A stretch of DNA of 64,000 bases from SZUA-1377 sp964622255 (GCA_964622255.1 CAZUPK010000098.1:36140-100139); one strand, 5' to 3'. Numbered from the stretch's first letter, positions 15,972-24,860 are shown. Made by a program: numbers and translations. Notes: generated by a model from the sequence alone, not told the origin.

Positions 15972-17113
15972 TATTTTTAGCATTTTTTTTGCTTAGTAGT
16001 TGCAGTGCTAAGACTATGTCTGTTAAAAATTTAGATAAAAATGTCGTCCAAGCAGGTATGGATTTTTATTATATGGCTGGGCTTGATTGTGAGTATAGAA
16101 AAGATTATGAGTGTAGTGCTTTGATGTTTGAAAAACTATATGATATGACTAAGCAGAAAAGTTTTTTAAAAAATATGACAAGACTTTCACTTTTAAGTGT
16201 TAGGTATGATATATATAAAAGGCATATAAATGAGATGGAAAAACTATCTAAAAAGGATATGGAAATAGCATCATATCTTGTTCCATACTATCTAAAAGAA
16301 AAAGAGTATAAAAAAGCTGAGGAGATTTCTAAAGATATTTTAAAAAAAGACAATTCCTTAAAAAACTATCAACTTTTAGCCTCACTATATATAGATACAA
16401 AAGAGTATAAAAAGGCTCAAAAAGTTTTAGATGACTATACAAGGAGGTATGGTTGTGAAGCTGTTATCTGTGGTATGAAACTATTTTTAAAGATAAAAGA
16501 GGGGGATGATATTAAAGGTATCGAAAAGCTTTTAAAAAGGTTATATAAAGTTACAGGAAATCAATCTTTTGAAATAGAACTTTTAAAACTATATCTATCT
16601 TTAGGAAAGTTAGGTGAGTTGGAAAAGTATGTAAGAAGTAGTAAAACTTTGAAAAAAGATGTTTTGATAGATATATATACATCTATAAAGAAGTATAAAA
16701 AAGCTGAAAGGATAGCTTTGGAGCTTTATAAAGAGAGTAAGAAACCTTTTTATTTAGCTGATAGTGCAGTCTATCTCTATGAAGCTGAGTATAAGAAAAA
16801 TCCTAAAGTTTTAAAAGAAGTTATAGATAGATTTGAAAAGAGTGTATCAAAGGTAGATAAACCTGTATTTTATAACTATTATGGATACTTGTTGATTGAT
16901 CACGATACAGATGTAAAAAAAGGGATAAAATTGGTTAAAAAGGCTTTAAAAAAGAAGCCAAAAGATGAGTATTATCTTGACTCTTTAGCTTGGGGATACT
17001 ACAAGTTAGGAAAGTGTAAAGAGGCCTTAAAAATTTTAGAAGGTCTCAAAGATAAAGAGCAAGAGGAGATGAAAGAGCATATCAACAAAGTAAAGGAATG
17101 TTTAAAAAGATGA
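15947..17113 (+). CDS. TPR-repeat lipoprotein
   Basis: 388 residues from GTG, preceded by GAGGTGG. A signal with lipobox LLSSC (Cys19) indicates an outer-membrane or periplasmic lipoprotein. The rest is helical tetratricopeptide repeats: clear copies at about 112-150 (YKKAEEISKDILKKDNSLKNY), 130-165, 290-320 and 325-365 (DEYYLDSLAWGYYKLGKCKEA). Such proteins scaffold envelope complexes. The partner is unknown. It overlaps ykgJ upstream and trpC downstream. Confidence 0.85.
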   Translation: MSRYSSFIVFLAFFLLSSCSAKTMSVKNLDKNVVQAGMDFYYMAGLDCEYRKDYECSALMFEKLYDMTKQKSFLKNMTRLSLLSVRYDIYKRHINEMEKLSKKDMEIASYLVPYYLKEKEYKKAEEISKDILKKDNSLKNYQLLASLYIDTKEYKKAQKVLDDYTRRYGCEAVICGMKLFLKIKEGDDIKGIEKLLKRLYKVTGNQSFEIELLKLYLSLGKLGELEKYVRSSKTLKKDVLIDIYTSIKKYKKAERIALELYKESKKPFYLADSAVYLYEAEYKKNPKVLKEVIDRFEKSVSKVDKPVFYNYYGYLLIDHDTDVKKGIKLVKKALKKKPKDEYYLDSLAWGYYKLGKCKEALKILEGLKDKEQEEMKEHINKVKECLKR

Positions 17114-17898
17114 TTTTAGATGATATTATAGAAAAGACAAGAGAGCTTGTAAAGGAGAAAGAGGCAAAGATACCTCTGGATTTACTTGGTAGAAGCTTAG
17201 CTTACAATCCTTATCTTCCAAGAGATGTAAAACCATATTTAACAAGCACTGAAGATGATCCATACCGTATCATTGCAGAAGTTAAAAAAGCAAGTCCTAG
17301 TAAGGGGATAATAAGAGAGGATTTTGATCCTCTTCAAATAGCAGTTGATTATGAAAAAGCAGGAGTAAATGCCATATCTGTTTTGACTGAGCCATATTTT
17401 TTTCAAGGTGATTTGGAGTATTTAACTGGGATAAGAAGATATGTTGGAACTCCACTTTTAAGAAAGGATTTTATAGTTAGTAAGTATCAGTTGGTGGAAG
17501 CTTTAGTTTATGGTGCTGACTTTGTTTTGCTCATAGCAAAAGCACTTTCTAACAAGAAGTTAAAAGAACTTTTAAACTATACTTGGCATCTTGGGATGAA
17601 TGCACTTGTAGAGATTCACGATAAAGAAGATCTTAAAAAAGCCATATATGCCGGAGCAGATATTATAGGTATAAATCATAGAAATCTTGAAACTTTCAAG
17701 ATGGATATGGAGCTTTGTCATAAACTTATACCACTTATCCCCAATGGAAAAATCATAGTTGCAGAAAGTGGAATAAATGATAAAGAGGTTATAAAAGAGC
17801 TTCATTCTGTTGGTGCTGATGCTTTCTTAATAGGGGAGCATTTTATGAGGCAAAATGATATAGTCGATAGTGTAAGTGGGTTAAAGAAAAAGGACTAA
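17098..17898 (+). CDS. trpC: Indole-3-glycerol phosphate synthase
   Basis: 266 residues, TIM barrel closing the indole ring in tryptophan synthesis. EVKKASPSKG (61-70) holds the catalytic Lys, LLRKDFIV the second, ALVEIHDKEDL and GINHRNLETF follow, and VAESGIN carries the phosphate-loop Ser. ATG starts at 17098 or 17110 are both possible; the first lies directly on AAGGA, so the second may be used. It overlaps the TPR gene by 16 bp. trpD is separate at 21502, so the trp genes are dispersed. Confidence 0.95.
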   Translation: MFKKMILDDIIEKTRELVKEKEAKIPLDLLGRSLAYNPYLPRDVKPYLTSTEDDPYRIIAEVKKASPSKGIIREDFDPLQIAVDYEKAGVNAISVLTEPYFFQGDLEYLTGIRRYVGTPLLRKDFIVSKYQLVEALVYGADFVLLIAKALSNKKLKELLNYTWHLGMNALVEIHDKEDLKKAIYAGADIIGINHRNLETFKMDMELCHKLIPLIPNGKIIVAESGINDKEVIKELHSVGADAFLIGEHFMRQNDIVDSVSGLKKKD

Positions 17899-17900
17899 AG

Positions 17901-18389
17901 ATGAAGTTTTTAGATGGAATAGTTGAGTTTTTTGGAAAAGTTAGTTCGTATCTGGTTTTACTGCTTAGTCTATTAGTAGTCTATGATGCTTTAAGTCGGT
18001 ATCTTTTTCACAGTGGGAGTGTAGCTTTACAAGAGCTTGAGTGGCATATCTTTGATGTGATATTTTTACTCGGGCTTTCTTGGGCTTTGAAGGTCGATGA
18101 ACATGTAAGAGTTGATATATTTTATAGTGGGTTTAGTGATAAAACAAAAGCTGTTGTAAATCTTATCTCGATGCTCTTTTTGATAGTGCCGTTTTCTTTG
18201 ATGGTGGTTTATACAAGTTCAAACTTTATCTATCTTAGCTTTTTACAAGATGAGATGTCTTCAGATCCTGGAGGGCTTAAGTATCGATATGTGATAAAGG
18301 GTTTTATAGCTTTTGGGTTTATTTTACTTGCACTTGGGGCAATTAGTGAAGCTGTGAAAAACTTTAAAACTATAAGGGGGCAAAGGTGA
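17901..18389 (+). CDS. TRAP transporter small permease (DctQ)
   Basis: 162 residues with four predicted membrane helices. The ELEWHIFDVIFLLGLSWALKVDEHVRVDIFY segment is the DctQ signature. It forms the membrane sector of a sodium-driven TRAP importer with the DctM gene that overlaps its end by 4 bp. Start is 2 bp after trpC stops. No substrate-binding DctP gene is in the window, so the substrate (organic acid or other) is unknown. Confidence 0.9.
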   Translation: MKFLDGIVEFFGKVSSYLVLLLSLLVVYDALSRYLFHSGSVALQELEWHIFDVIFLLGLSWALKVDEHVRVDIFYSGFSDKTKAVVNLISMLFLIVPFSLMVVYTSSNFIYLSFLQDEMSSDPGGLKYRYVIKGFIAFGFILLALGAISEAVKNFKTIRGQR

Positions 18390-19672
18390 TAGGTATGTAT
18401 ATGTTTTTAACAGCACTTTTGTTACTTTTAGTTGGTTTTCCTGTGGCATTTGCTTTTGGTATGAGTGCGGTTGTGGTTGCTTTTTTTACACCCAATGTTG
18501 GGCTTGAAGTTTTTAATCTTTTGCCATTTAGGATTTATGGTATTATGCAAAACTTTACTTTGATAGCTGTGCCACTTTTTATCTTTATGGGACTTATCTT
18601 AGAAAGAAGTAAGATAGCAGAAAGTCTTTTGGTAAATATAGGAAAACTTTTTGGTGGAGTTAGAGGAGGACTTGCTATATCTACTGTCTTGGTTGGTGCA
18701 GTTTTGGCTGCAAGCACAGGGATAGTTGGAGCAAGTGTCGTTATGATGAGTATTATATCTCTTCCTATTATGATAAAACACGGTTATTCAAAATCTTTAT
18801 CAAGTGGAGTTATAGCAGCAAGTGGAACTTTAGGACAGATCATACCGCCATCTATAGTTCTTATCATACTTGGTGATGTTATGAGTGTTAGTGTGGGAGA
18901 TCTTTTTCGCGGAGCAGTTGGTCCATCCTTAGTTTTAGTAGGACTTTATATACTTTACATACTTATCTATTCATATATAAATCCTTTAGTTGCACCGGCC
19001 ATAAAGATGGAGGGAGAGGATAGAGCGACAGTAGTAAAAGATGCACTTTTATCCATCATAGCTCCTTTAGCTCTTATCATCATAGTTTTGGGAAGTATCT
19101 TTGCAGGGGTTGCAACTCCGACTGAATCAGCAGCTTTTGGTGGAGTCTTTGCGATAATCCTTACTGTTATGACTAAAAGCTTCTCATTTGAGCTTATAAA
19201 GTATGCTATGGAAAAAACTGTTAAACTTACAGCTATGATATTTATGATACTTATAGGGGCTACCGCTTTTTCTTTGGTTTTTAACGAAGTAGGTGGAAGT
19301 GAACTTGTTTTAAAGTTTTTTACAGAGGATATAAGTAGCAAATGGGCTTTTATAGCTATTGCAATGCTTAGTATCTTTGTTTTGGGTTTTTTTGTGGATT
19401 TTATAGAGATATGTTTTATTGTTGTGCCTATTTTAGTTCCCATAGTCAAAGCTTTTGGTATAGACCCTATATGGTTTGCACTTTTGGTTGCTATGAATCT
19501 TCAAGCATCATTTTTAACTCCGCCATTTGGTTTTGCACTCTTTTATCTAAAAGGTTCATCAAACGATTTAGTATCTACTAAGGATATATATAAAGGTGTT
19601 GTGCCATTTATACTTTTACAGGTATTGACACTTTTTATACTTATAATGGTTCCTGATATAGTGAAGTTGTAG
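18386..19672 (+). CDS. TRAP transporter large permease (DctM)
   Basis: 428 residues with about twelve hydrophobic helices. Family features include the N-terminal VGFPVAFAFGMSAV, AASGTLGQIIPPSI, the two-fold repeat ILGSIFAGVATPTESAAFG, and the C-terminal NLQASFLTPPFGFALFYLKG. It exchanges sodium for substrate delivered by a periplasmic receptor. Its ATG-equivalent start overlaps dctQ. The DctP receptor is missing nearby. Confidence 0.93.
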   Translation: MIGMYMFLTALLLLLVGFPVAFAFGMSAVVVAFFTPNVGLEVFNLLPFRIYGIMQNFTLIAVPLFIFMGLILERSKIAESLLVNIGKLFGGVRGGLAISTVLVGAVLAASTGIVGASVVMMSIISLPIMIKHGYSKSLSSGVIAASGTLGQIIPPSIVLIILGDVMSVSVGDLFRGAVGPSLVLVGLYILYILIYSYINPLVAPAIKMEGEDRATVVKDALLSIIAPLALIIIVLGSIFAGVATPTESAAFGGVFAIILTVMTKSFSFELIKYAMEKTVKLTAMIFMILIGATAFSLVFNEVGGSELVLKFFTEDISSKWAFIAIAMLSIFVLGFFVDFIEICFIVVPILVPIVKAFGIDPIWFALLVAMNLQASFLTPPFGFALFYLKGSSNDLVSTKDIYKGVVPFILLQVLTLFILIMVPDIVKL

Positions 19673-19780
19673 GGAGGATGAGTATTTATAAGATATGTCC
19701 TATGAAAACATTTCACCGACCTTGTGCATAATCAAAAATTAAGCTGTAATAGGTGAGAAGGATTTAATGGGAGAGATAAA

Positions 19781-19899
19781 ATGCTACAAAAACTAGAAGA
19801 GAAAGCAAAAAAGACAAAAAATGAGTTACCAATAAAAGCTAACCAATAAAAGCTAACAAAATTGCATATGATGGGTTGCAAAGGTTAAAATATGTGTAA
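19781..19899 (+). pseudogene. Small ORF truncated by a 14-bp tandem duplication
   Basis: From the ATG at 19781 (ribosome site GGGAGAG) the frame reads 22 residues, MLQKLEEKAKKTKNELPIKANQ, then TAA. The block CCAATAAAAGCTAA occurs twice in tandem (19829-19842, 19843-19856). Removing one copy restores a frame that continues with KIAYDGLQRLKYV to a stop at 19897-19899. The encoded family is not recognised, so whether the original was a complete short gene or a fragment is unknown. Confidence 0.4.
19829..19856. repeat. Tandem 14-bp direct repeat
   Basis: Two exact adjacent copies of CCAATAAAAGCTAA. The unit is not a multiple of three, so inside a reading frame it causes a frameshift. Consistent with replication slippage. 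Confidence 0.9.
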
Positions 19900-19965
19900 C
19901 ATCAGTAAATGAAATGTTGAAATTGATGATTGATAATAGAGAATTGTGGACAAAAGGAGAATTGT

Positions 19966-20307
19966 GTGCATGAGTATAGTATAGTTCAAGCACTTTTGGA
20001 TCAGTGTGAAGAGACTGCAAGGCAAAACAATGCTACAAAAGTTATAAAGATAGTTGTAAAGATAGGAGTTATGAGTGGTATTGAGATAGAGCTTTTAAAA
20101 ACAGCTTTTGATACTTTTAAAGAAGAGACTATGTGTGCTACTGCTAAGCTTATCATTAACCGTCAACCTATAATTGTAAGGTGTTGTAATTGTTTAGAAG
20201 AATCAATTTTAAAAAAAGAGGAGTATAGTTGTCCAAAGTGTCAAAGCACTGAACTTAATGTGATAGATGGTGAAGATATGTATCTTATGCAATTGGAGCT
20301 TGAATAA
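19966..20307 (+). CDS. hypA: Hydrogenase/urease nickel chaperone HypA
   Basis: 113 residues from GTG at 19966-19968, chosen because AAGGAG lies just upstream and it places His2 in the obligatory MHEYSIVQ start; earlier in-frame starts add 12 residues that do not fit the family. His2 is the nickel ligand. Zinc is held by two CxxC pairs, CCNC near 74-77 and CPKC near 89-92. HypA loads nickel into NiFe hydrogenase (and urease in Helicobacter). No hydrogenase or other hyp gene is in the window, so it is isolated. Confidence 0.92.
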   Translation: MHEYSIVQALLDQCEETARQNNATKVIKIVVKIGVMSGIEIELLKTAFDTFKEETMCATAKLIINRQPIIVRCCNCLEESILKKEEYSCPKCQSTELNVIDGEDMYLMQLELE

Positions 20308-20686
20308 GATTTATCTTTTAATAACTTTTAGCATTCATCCCAATAGTCTTTAGCCTTGATTTTGTATGTATCTTCTCATAGTCAGGGGACTTGCTTTATG
20401 TTTCACAAAATATCAAAATAGCAAAATAGCAAACAATAGAGTATATATACCCTAAAATTTATAAAAGATGGTTCTCCCATTGATTTATTTATCTTGAAGT
20501 ATTGGATTAGGTTTTTAGGGATTTCCATTATGTGAAAATAGGCTGTGACATATCAATAAAAATTATTTTAGTTGGATAAAAAACTTAAAATTTTCTTATT
20601 TGTAAAATATAAGTAAAATATTTTAAACCTAAATTATAAATAAAGAGTATAATTATGCTGTGAGTAAAATTTTAAAGGAGGAAAAG
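20308..20686. other. Intergenic region with promoter for the Cys-rich protein
   Basis: 379 bp. Near the right end TATAAT (20648-20653) and a strong ribosome site GGAGG precede the Cys-rich gene. On the minus strand a 45-codon open stretch (about 20390-20525) and a 25-codon stretch ending near 20320 hint at a decayed gene, but neither matches a family I know. A short AAATAGC repeat lies near 20416-20430. Confidence 0.5.
20648..20653 (+). promoter_or_regulatory. -10 element TATAAT
   Basis: Perfect consensus 34 bp before the ATG at 20687, in an A/T-rich stretch. A matching -35 is not clear, as is usual for sigma-70 promoters in this phylum. Confidence 0.55.
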
Positions 20687-21079
20687 ATGAAAATGTTAAG
20701 AAGTTTTGTCTTGTTTGTTTTAGTGGCTGTTGGAACTTCGCTAAGTGCTGGTTCTTGTGATATAATTTCTAGTGTACCAGTTGTACAAGTAAATAAAGTG
20801 TATGAGTATATCACTAAAAAGGTGCCATACAAAGCTTGTGAGGATGTATGTGTAGCTGTAAAAGATAACTGTGACTGCACGGTTAAATATGTAACAAAGA
20901 AAGTTTGTACTACAAAATATAAAACTGTTACAGTTAAAAAATTTAAAGGGTATGAAAATGTAGGTTACTACAATGGGCAAAGAGTTAGTGTTGTGTGGCC
21001 TACAAAATTATGCAATATCCCTATTAGAATAGAAAATAACTGTTGCACAGTTATTAGAGCTAAATGTGGCTGTAATTAG
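20687..21079 (+). CDS. Secreted Cys-rich protein, unknown function
   Basis: 130 residues from the ATG at 20687, which follows AAAGGAGG by the right distance; an earlier in-frame start at 20660 lacks one. A signal peptide (MKMLRSFVLFVLVAVGTSLSA) is cleaved before GSCD. The mature ~109 residues carry eleven cysteines, including DNCDC, NNCC and a terminal CGC, with a Lys/Thr-rich middle. Paired cysteines imply disulfides in the periplasm or outside the cell, or metal binding. It stands alone with its own promoter and terminator, suggesting separate regulation. No homologous family recognised. Confidence 0.75.
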   Translation: MKMLRSFVLFVLVAVGTSLSAGSCDIISSVPVVQVNKVYEYITKKVPYKACEDVCVAVKDNCDCTVKYVTKKVCTTKYKTVTVKKFKGYENVGYYNGQRVSVVWPTKLCNIPIRIENNCCTVIRAKCGCN

Positions 21080-21103
21080 ATTTTGACTACATATACATAA
21101 AGG

Positions 21104-21125
21104 GGTCGGAGAATCTTCTCCAACC
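21104..21125 (+). terminator. Hairpin terminator after the Cys-rich gene
   Basis: GGTCGGAGAA (21104-21113) pairs with TTCTCCAACC (21116-21125) with one mismatch, 25 bases after the stop codon. A pyrimidine-rich tract follows rather than a pure T-run. Confidence 0.5.
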
Positions 21126-21256
21126 TCTTCCCTCCTTTCTTAACTTTCCTGGGTTTTATTTGTTTCCAGATTTTATTTATTTTTAGTAAAATAACTTGAT
21201 GTTTGAGTTAGACAGATGGTTTTCTCATACATATAAAAATCAAAGAAGGCATACTT

Positions 21257-21505
21257 TTGAGAGTAGATAAGTTTATAAACATTGTAAATATTACTAAAAG
21301 AAGAGTAATAGCAGAAGACATGTGTAAAAGTGGTGTTGTCTTTATAAATGGAAAAAAAGCAAAAGCATCAAAAGATGTAAAAGTTGGAGATGTTATCACG
21401 ATAAAGTATCTTGAAAAAACTAAAAAGTATGAAGTTTTACAGATCCCAACGACAAAAACTATCCCAAAATTAGCAAAAGATAAATATATAAAGGAATTAT
21501 TATGA
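21257..21505 (+). CDS. S4-domain RNA-binding protein (RqcP/Hsp15-like)
   Basis: 82 residues from TTG with AGAAGG upstream. MRVDKFINIVNITKRRVIAEDMCKSGVVFINGKKAKASKDVKVGDVI is a classical S4 fold covering residues 1-50. Length matches the small RqcP/YabO class, which binds 50S subunits carrying stalled peptidyl-tRNA. The exact role here is inferred from fold only. Its stop overlaps the trpD start by 4 bp. Confidence 0.85.
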   Translation: MRVDKFINIVNITKRRVIAEDMCKSGVVFINGKKAKASKDVKVGDVITIKYLEKTKKYEVLQIPTTKTIPKLAKDKYIKELL

Positions 21506-22476
21506 CCTTTGGTGAGACAAAAGAGAAGTTTAAAAAACTTTTTGAAAATAATATGAGCAAAGAGGAAGCAAAAAATCTTTTAATAACTCTCTATGAAAAA
21601 GGAGAAGAACCTCAAGAGATAGCAGCCGCCGCAACCGTTATGAGAGAATACTCTATAAAGCTTGATATGGATGAGAGTTTAAGAGATAAGCTTATAGATA
21701 TAGTAGGAACCGGTGGAGATAAGATAGGGAGTTTTAATATCTCTTCAACTGTTTCACTACTTTTAGCTAGTTTAGGAAGCTTTGTAGCAAAACATGGAAA
21801 CAGATCCATCACAAGTAACTCTGGTTCGGCTGATTTATTGGAGGCTTTAGGGATAAACTTAAACTTAACTCCTAAAAATCAAGTTTTGATGCTAGAAGAG
21901 GTGGGTTTTACCTTTATGTTTGCACAAAATCATCATCCGGCTATGAAGTATATTATGCCTATAAGAAAGTCATTGAGTCATAGAACTATCTTTAACATAC
22001 TAGGTCCCCTAACAAATCCAGCAGGTGCAAAAAAGTATCTTTTGGGAGTTTTTGATAAAGATTTTATAAAACCAATAGTTGAGGGACTTAAACTTCTTGA
22101 TGCAAAAAGTGCTATGATTGTTAGTAGTTTTGAGGGTATGGATGAGATAAGTATATCAAGTGATACTTATGCTAGTGATTTGGAAAAAGAATTTATTATA
22201 AATCCTGAAAGTTTTGGCTTGAAAAAAGAGCCACTTGATGCTATAAAGGGTGGAAATGCAAAAGAAAATGCAAAAATAACTTTTGAAATATTTTCAAACA
22301 TACAAAAGGGTGCAAAAAGAGATATAGTTTTACTAAACTCTGCGGGAGCTTTGATAGCTGATGGGAAAGCTAGAGATTTTCAAGATGGTATAGAGATGGC
22401 AAAAGAGGCGATAGAAAGTGGTAGAGCAAAAAAACATCTTAAAAAAATAGTTGAGGTTTCACAAAAACTTGGATAG
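21502..22476 (+). CDS. trpD: Anthranilate phosphoribosyltransferase
   Basis: 324 residues. The PRPP-binding VGTGGDKIGSFNIS lies near 68-81, KHGNRSITSNSGSADLLEALGI follows, and HHPAMKYIMPIRKSLSHRTIFNILGPLTNPA is the anthranilate-side signature. It makes phosphoribosyl-anthranilate in tryptophan synthesis. Translationally coupled to the S4 gene upstream and overlapping tsaE downstream, away from trpC at 17098. Confidence 0.95.
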   Translation: MTFGETKEKFKKLFENNMSKEEAKNLLITLYEKGEEPQEIAAAATVMREYSIKLDMDESLRDKLIDIVGTGGDKIGSFNISSTVSLLLASLGSFVAKHGNRSITSNSGSADLLEALGINLNLTPKNQVLMLEEVGFTFMFAQNHHPAMKYIMPIRKSLSHRTIFNILGPLTNPAGAKKYLLGVFDKDFIKPIVEGLKLLDAKSAMIVSSFEGMDEISISSDTYASDLEKEFIINPESFGLKKEPLDAIKGGNAKENAKITFEIFSNIQKGAKRDIVLLNSAGALIADGKARDFQDGIEMAKEAIESGRAKKHLKKIVEVSQKLG

Positions 22477-22879
22477 AGTAGTAGTTGTAGGAAAAGATGA
22501 ACTTTCAAAAGTTGTAAATAAAGTTTTAAAATTAAGTGAGCCTATTATCCTTTTAAAAGGAAATTTAGCAAGTGGAAAGACTACTTTTGTAAAAGAGTTT
22601 GTTAACTTTTTAGGTATAGATGTAGAGGTTTCATCTCCGACTTTTTCCATTATGAATAGTTATGAAGATAGAGTTTTTCACTATGATATTTACAACGAAG
22701 GAGCTCAAAAGTTTTTGGAGAGTGGACTTTTAGAAAACTTGGAGTTAGATGGTTATCACTTGATAGAGTGGGCAGATGAAAGGTTGGAAAGGATTTTAAG
22801 GAAGTATGGTTTTGTTTTTATAAAAGTAGAAATAACTCCCAAAGGGGATAAAAGAGAGTATAGGATATGCACAAATTAG
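22451..22879 (+). CDS. tsaE: tRNA t6A synthesis ATPase TsaE
   Basis: 142 residues from TTG. Walker A GNLASGKTT (37-45), FSIMNSY loop and HYDIYN, then LIEWADERLE match TsaE/YjeE, which supports the TsaBD complex making t6A37 in tRNAs. An alternative TTG six codons later would be equally good. It overlaps trpD by 26 bp and lptB by 13 bp. Confidence 0.92.
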   Translation: MRFHKNLDRVVVVGKDELSKVVNKVLKLSEPIILLKGNLASGKTTFVKEFVNFLGIDVEVSSPTFSIMNSYEDRVFHYDIYNEGAQKFLESGLLENLELDGYHLIEWADERLERILRKYGFVFIKVEITPKGDKREYRICTN

Positions 22880-23589
22880 AAGCTAAAAATCTACAAAAAA
22901 CGATTAAAAAGATAAAGATTATTCATAATTTTTCCCTTAAAGTAGAAAGCGGAGAGGTTGTTGGACTACTTGGACCAAATGGTGCAGGTAAAACAACTAC
23001 ATTTTATATGATATGCGGACTTATAGCTCCTACAAGTGGAACTATACTTTTAGATAGAAAAGATATTACAAATAAGCCTTTACATAAAAGGGCAAAGATG
23101 GGTATAGGCTATCTTCCTCAAGAAGCGAGTATTTTTAAAGAACTTAGTGTTGAGGACAATATCATCTTAGCTTTGGAATTGAAGTATGAAGATAGAAAAA
23201 AGATAGATGAAAAACTAAAGTATCTTTTAGATGTTTTAAATATTTCTCCTATAAGAAATAGACTAGGTATAAGTTTAAGTGGTGGTGAGAGAAGACGATG
23301 TGAGATAGCTAGAAGTTTAGCTATAGAGCCAAACTTTTTACTTTTGGATGAACCTTTTGCTGGAGTTGATCCGATAGCTGTTGCGGATATCCAAAACATA
23401 GTAAAAGATCTTAAAAAACTTGGTATTGGAGTTTTGATAACTGACCACAATGTCAGAGAGACTCTGAGTATTTGCGATAGAGCTTATGTTATAAAAAGTG
23501 GTGAACTACTTGATAGTGGAACGGCTAATGAGATATCAAACTCGTCTTTAGTTAGACAATACTATCTTGGTGAGGAGTTTAAGCTGTGA
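22867..23589 (+). CDS. lptB: LPS export ABC ATPase LptB
   Basis: 240 residues. Walker A GPNGAGKTT (35-43), Q-loop in LPQEASIF, signature LSGGERRR and Walker B LLLDEPFAGVDP, ending with the H-loop ITDHNVRETL. The sequence TFYMICGLIAPTSG and the C-terminus VRQYYLGEEF are typical of LptB. It powers lipopolysaccharide extraction with LptFG, which are not here. The conserved lptB-rpoN order is kept; the rpoN GTG overlaps its stop. Confidence 0.95.
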   Translation: MHKLEAKNLQKTIKKIKIIHNFSLKVESGEVVGLLGPNGAGKTTTFYMICGLIAPTSGTILLDRKDITNKPLHKRAKMGIGYLPQEASIFKELSVEDNIILALELKYEDRKKIDEKLKYLLDVLNISPIRNRLGISLSGGERRRCEIARSLAIEPNFLLLDEPFAGVDPIAVADIQNIVKDLKKLGIGVLITDHNVRETLSICDRAYVIKSGELLDSGTANEISNSSLVRQYYLGEEFKL

Positions 23590-24857
23590 AGTTAAGAACA
23601 GATGTTTCTATGACTACGAAGCATAAACTATCACATACTCTAAGAACTTGGTTACACATACTTAAAGCCGATCTTGAGAGCTTAAATAAAACTCTAAAAG
23701 AGCTATCAAAGGAAAATCCCTTTATAGAGATACAAGCAGGAAATGAGATAAAAAGTAGCTCTAAAAAATCGTATCAACAAACTTATCAAAAAAATGTTGT
23801 CTCAAACGAGATAGAAGCTTTAATATCATCAAAAAAGTCATTATATGATAAGCTCTATGAACAGATAGAAGCACCACTTTTTCCTACAAAAAGATCTATA
23901 AATATAGCTTTTGAAATCATAGAAAATATAAATGACGATGGATATTTTGACGGTTCTATAAAAGATATAGCAAAAAAGCTAGATACAACACTAGAACAGG
24001 TTGAGAGAGTTAGAAAAAGATTTGCCTATCTTGAGCCTAGTGGAGTGGGGTCAATTGATCTTTATGAGAGTTTTCTCTTTCAACTAAATGACTTTGACTT
24101 AGAACCGAAACTTTTTGATATGTGTGTGAAACTAATAAATAACTTTGAAAATATCCAAAACTATAAAGAAGAGCCTTACTTTTATAAAGCTGTAAAAATT
24201 ATAAAAAAAATGAAAAATCCTCCTGCTATAGAGTATAAAAGCGAAGTTTTACAAGTCATTCCAGATATTTTTATAGAAAACAGAGGTGGAGACATAAAGA
24301 TAAGACTAAATGATGCTTACTATCCCAAGATAGTGATAGATACAGGTGGTCTGGATAACAAATCTAGCTTTGTGAAAAATAAGATAGAAAAGGCAAAATT
24401 ATTGGTAGAAGCTTTAAATCTTAGAAAAGAAACTCTCTTAAAGATAGCACTATCTCTTATAGAGTATCAGTATGACTTTTTTATGGGAAAAGAGATAAAG
24501 CCTATGAAACTTGATGACTTATCAAGAGATCTTGACAGACATCACTCAACTATTTCAAGAGCTATCTCAAATAAATATCTCTCGTGTGAGAGGGGTATCT
24601 TTCCTCTAAAAAGCTTTTTTGCGACTGCTTTAGATGAAGAAAGAGAAATTTCAAATGCCGCTATAAAAGCTTATATCCAAAAGATAGTTAAAAATGAAGA
24701 TAGAAAAAAACCTCTCAGTGATAGTAAAATAATGGATATGGTAAATGAAAAGTTTAATACAGCAATAGGAAGAAGAACAGTAACAAAGTATAGAATAGCT
24801 ATGGGTATAAGAAGTTCAAGCGATAGAAAAAAGATATATCAGTTAGAGGTAAATTAA
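23586..24857 (+). CDS. rpoN: RNA polymerase sigma-54
   Basis: 423 residues from GTG overlapping the lptB stop. N-terminal activator-interacting helices (9-50, ending ENPFIEIQ), core-binding region (about 90-230), helix-turn-helix SRDLDRHHSTISRAISNK near 340, and the RpoN box GRRTVTKYR near 398-406. It directs flagellar and other enhancer-dependent promoters in this phylum. The acidic region II is short, as in Campylobacter. Confidence 0.95.
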   Translation: MKLRTDVSMTTKHKLSHTLRTWLHILKADLESLNKTLKELSKENPFIEIQAGNEIKSSSKKSYQQTYQKNVVSNEIEALISSKKSLYDKLYEQIEAPLFPTKRSINIAFEIIENINDDGYFDGSIKDIAKKLDTTLEQVERVRKRFAYLEPSGVGSIDLYESFLFQLNDFDLEPKLFDMCVKLINNFENIQNYKEEPYFYKAVKIIKKMKNPPAIEYKSEVLQVIPDIFIENRGGDIKIRLNDAYYPKIVIDTGGLDNKSSFVKNKIEKAKLLVEALNLRKETLLKIALSLIEYQYDFFMGKEIKPMKLDDLSRDLDRHHSTISRAISNKYLSCERGIFPLKSFFATALDEEREISNAAIKAYIQKIVKNEDRKKPLSDSKIMDMVNEKFNTAIGRRTVTKYRIAMGIRSSSDRKKIYQLEVN

Positions 24858-24860
24858 AAT

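Larger units (their letters stand above)
19673..19965. other. Intergenic region with a broken small ORF
   Basis: 293 bp between the TRAP genes and hypA. The only recognisable content is a short reading frame from 19781 that ends early because of a 14-bp tandem duplication, and a ribosome site before hypA. No terminator with a U-run is evident. Confidence 0.5.

Noticed and set aside
18967..19449. Minus-strand ORF of 160 codons
   Set aside because: Opposite dctM, Lys/Ile/Thr-rich, no ribosome site; a frame shadow.
20310..20530. Minus-strand gene between hypA and the Cys-rich gene
   Set aside because: Only short open stretches separated by stops, and no recognisable family; mentioned as possible decay only.
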